Shown here piece by piece: positions 62,901 to 64,000 of a stretch of 64,000 nucleotides of DNA (the first letter of the stretch is position 1; each line of letters begins with the position of its first letter). The position numbers were made by a program, and so were the translations under genes. A model generated the notes under the pieces. The model was not told where the DNA came from. It did no database searches and saw nothing but the letters and a program-made list of their open reading frames with translations. This DNA comes from Deltaproteobacteria bacterium (GTDB taxonomy: Bacteria; Myxococcota; Kuafuiibacteriia; Kuafuiibacteriales; Kuafuiibacteriaceae), in NCBI GenBank assembly GCA_020632995.1, contig JACKEN010000011.1, positions 62,001 to 126,000 on the forward strand. Direction: 5' to 3'.

Positions 62901-63341
62901 CTTGAGCGACGCCCGCTCCCGGGTGTCGTCGATGAAGTCCAGCATCCCAGAGTCACCCACCGCGTTCTGGTGGGCGCGGGCGGGGGGCGGGGGCGCAGCG
63001 GACCGCGCGGGCGCCCTGGAGGGGGGCAGGTCGTCGTCGAGGCCGAGGTCGAGGTCGTCGAGGCCGTCGGTGTTGAAGGCCGACGACGCGGGCGGCGGGG
63101 TCGCGGGGGCGGAGGCGCCCACGCTGCCGGGCAGGGCCACCGCGGAGCCGCCTCGGGGGGCCGGAGTGGCGCGCCCTACGCTCCCCGGCAGCGCCACCGC
63201 CGAGGACGCCCGCGAGGTGTCCGGCCGCTTGGCCACGAACGTGTGGCTGCACTTGGGGCAGCGGATGGTGACGCCGGTCGGGGGCACCCGGGCGTCATCC
63301 ACCGAATAGCGCGTCTTGCAGGCCGGACAGGAGACGTTCAT
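59904..63341 (-). CDS. Zinc-ribbon, GYF-like and TPR scaffold protein
   Basis: 1145 residues. Residues 1-40 are a zinc ribbon (CPAC at 5-8, CPKC at 28-31) of the MJ0042 type. Residues 50-95 hold repeated SAVALPGSVG segments. Residues 157-210 resemble a GYF_2 domain (KVRRRNGRVEGPYGVGRI, then DGVAWRAM). A transmembrane helix lies at about 323-342, followed by a Pro-rich stretch, then about twenty TPR-type helical pairs (about 400-1130). This order, cytoplasmic sensor plus extracytoplasmic TPR array, is common in Myxococcota. Partners unknown. The stop codon lies in the MITE's end. Confidence 0.88.
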   Translation of the reverse strand: MNVSCPACKTRYSVDDARVPPTGVTIRCPKCSHTFVAKRPDTSRASSAVALPGSVGRATPAPRGGSAVALPGSVGASAPATPPPASSAFNTDGLDDLDLGLDDDLPPSRAPARSAAPPPPARAHQNAVGDSGMLDFIDDTRERASLKPGGPSQSELKVRRRNGRVEGPYGVGRIATMLRNKELRGTEDISEDGVAWRAMTSDSQLNQVINELTADDQMSFGNVDLGGGPAADLDLGLDAPLPPSAPSPGAYASAGASVGPASGAGPASIEDIMGDLESELGSPSGDLKRPGSTGDTPLMVPGGDELEVGDIPDLPPFWQTYKRPILAFAVVMGLVLVGVFTQLFTPYGAFGVPGLVAMLFEEPPPPPPVKPPPPPPKVADPKEISGLINQHCYECFRSVFATIAAAGPGLPDNMLALAKARGLATLAYGKEAFPVEDLLAAAESLNTVDLSKALGGNTAAANTEVLKARSALEILSGGAAQAEPQLAAVLEQRPDDRELALLLGLARRAMNQPVEALAALDKALVTEPSYAPALHTIGEIVLAQGGEGAEAEAAEWFQKAIDAVPTHARSGVQAAKLYDALHRYGPKRRVMAQTARSADRGLPPNDRAHFLYDTVMAFDEVGRLSKAAEFASEAARLEPGNAAYVSMAALAATAKGSALDGLNLLAPVLQRDPTNLEALLARARIYIDTDDIAKGFIDLEAAKTVAPRDYRISLWEARFDLRLGKFTDARTAVTRAIKLAANSAEPNVMLGRLDLSLGDVDAALGNAEEATEKAPYSAFAHTLLGDVFVRRGQLDKARETFAKALELDDEDIEARIGHANALRDEAAKSNDPGASAELAQAIPLYLAALAAEPKNPQVLFEYGRALELQGDLPAALSLYRDAASLDEKDPRPHLKMVAAYLEQGEVAEAKASLERGRNIEMASGVKSAEVRYWEARVAMEDNRIHDAVASLRLAVDMEPRNALYHYWLGRALEKNNSLYEAITYYEKAVKLNSRLAAAHRAIGWTALERHQFDKARQAFEDYKESAPHDRSIWVDIGESYTRQNRDDDAMNAFKTAIKYLPDNGQALLQIGNILARQGEEKEALAYYQRAVKAEPTLSAAWCQLGIALARKDLSSDAKKALERCLADEHAPDDMRATAQDILQSR

Positions 63342-63492
63342 GGGCCGTGACGACGCTAACAGGGGCTAGGATGGATGTCGACGTGGGGGCGCGCCGCTTG
63401 ACGCCCCCCTGAGCGGCGGTTATCTCCGTTCTGCGGCTGGGGATGGGGCGCATCGCGCGGCCCGGCCTGGTCCCCTGAGAAGGAGACGTTCG

Positions 63493-64000
63493 GTGTCCCA
63501 AAGTGGAAGTGGCTTCTTCGCGCGCCTGTCCAACCTCTGGCACGGCTTTCTGAACCTGTGGGTGTCCGACCTCGAGAAGGACCACCCCGAGATCGCCTAC
63601 GAGAACTCGATCAACTCGATGATCGACAAGTACACGAAGCTGAAGAAGGCCACCGCGGCCATCATCCGGCGTCGTGAAGACATCGAGGGGCGGCTCAAGG
63701 CCCGCGAGAAGGAGCTGGCCCAGGTCGACGCTGATCTCAACACCGCGGTCGAGAGCGACGAGGACGAGCTCGCGCTCATCCTGATCAACAAGAAGAACAC
63801 CCTCGAGGCCGAGGTCGCGGAGCTGACCGCCGATCTCGAGCAGGCCCGTCAGGACGCCGAGGACGCCAAGTCCTCGCTCCTCAACGTGCAGGCCGAGATC
63901 AACAAGCTCAAGGGCGAGAAGGACCGCATGCTGGCGAAGATGGCCAGCGCCAAGGCCCGCATCCAGGTGCAGGAGCAGCTCGAGGGCCTCAGCGTCGACG
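63493..64000 (+). CDS. PspA/IM30-family membrane-stress protein (runs off the window)
   Basis: At least 169 residues. N-terminal amphipathic helix GFFARLSNLWHGFLNLWVSD, then continuous coiled coil (LKKATAAIIRRREDIEGRLKAREKE, read here as RRREDIEGRLKAREKEL, and onward), the layout of PspA/Vipp1 proteins that bind and stabilise the inner membrane. GTG 63493 has AAGGAG seven bases upstream. 63342-63492 holds no other feature. Divergent from the TPR gene. Confidence 0.85.
   Translation, partial: MSQSGSGFFARLSNLWHGFLNLWVSDLEKDHPEIAYENSINSMIDKYTKLKKATAAIIRRREDIEGRLKAREKELAQVDADLNTAVESDEDELALILINKKNTLEAEVAELTADLEQARQDAEDAKSSLLNVQAEINKLKGEKDRMLAKMASAKARIQVQEQLEGLSVD

Noticed and set aside
59955..63350. 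1131-codon plus-strand frame opposite the TPR gene
   Set aside because: Shadow of the TPR array; low-complexity Gly/Val/Arg/Leu text.

Overview
The window looks like chromosomal DNA from a high-GC member of the Myxococcota (former Deltaproteobacteria). Three secreted proteins end in a MYXO-CTERM-like tail (Cys-rich stretch, hydrophobic helix, Arg cluster). Many surface lipoproteins carry DAG/DGG/DSG linkers, and there are sigma-54-type promoter sequences and a zinc-ribbon/GYF/TPR scaffold protein of a type common in this phylum. Genes are tightly packed, often with 4-base ATGA or GTGA overlaps. Because of the GC bias nearly every gene has long open shadow frames, which are left out.

Layout. 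1-3920 (minus): rpmE, a DUF1385 membrane protein, prfA, prmC and the start of hisG, a translation/housekeeping string. 4065-10635 (minus): a membrane-tethered sigma-like protein with a proline-rich envelope protein and a lipoprotein, then a DUF309-hydrolase fusion, a HEAT-repeat protein, an NAD kinase and a Nudix hydrolase. 10699-12714 (plus): an FNR-like reductase fragment, a YgfZ-type protein and a small membrane protein. 12715-15356: an islet of unrecognised membrane and small secreted genes, bracketed by two imperfect copies of the 3' end of the small membrane protein gene. 15288-22385 (minus): a complete structural operon for a membrane-bound Hyb-type uptake [NiFe] hydrogenase (small subunit, HybA, HybB, large subunit, protease) plus an SDR fusion protein, behind a possible sigma-54 promoter.

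22638-34358: an NHL-repeat lipoprotein, rho, a LigA-like protein whose catalytic motifs are all lost, a cyclic-nucleotide-binding protein, an FGE-like lipoprotein, several hypotheticals, a metallo-beta-lactamase-fold protein, a TylF-type methyltransferase and exonuclease III. 34439-39421: def, an SGNH hydrolase, a MarR-GNAT protein, ttcA and an aminotransferase. 39686-44902: a 1510-residue secreted SBBP/thrombospondin-3/papain protein and a MYXO-CTERM partner. 45533-50926: AsnB, a Cys-less AsnB-like protein, CdsA and a CDP-alcohol phosphatidyltransferase in one apparent operon.

50877-64000: a dihydroorotate-dehydrogenase-like protein; a consensus sigma-54 promoter followed by a strongly structured leader and a glycosyltransferase gene; two MYXO-CTERM proteins; tRNA-Thr(CGT); secreted proteins; a carboxylesterase lipoprotein; a 179-bp MITE with perfect 25-bp inverted repeats inserted at a stop codon; the TPR scaffold gene; and the start of a PspA/IM30 gene.

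Strongest candidates for something undescribed are the LigA pseudoenzyme, the sigma-54-driven structured leader at 52119-52250, the MITE, the giant papain fusion, the membrane-anchored sigma-like factor and the 12.7-15.3 kb islet. All functions are inferred from sequence reading alone; no database search was run.
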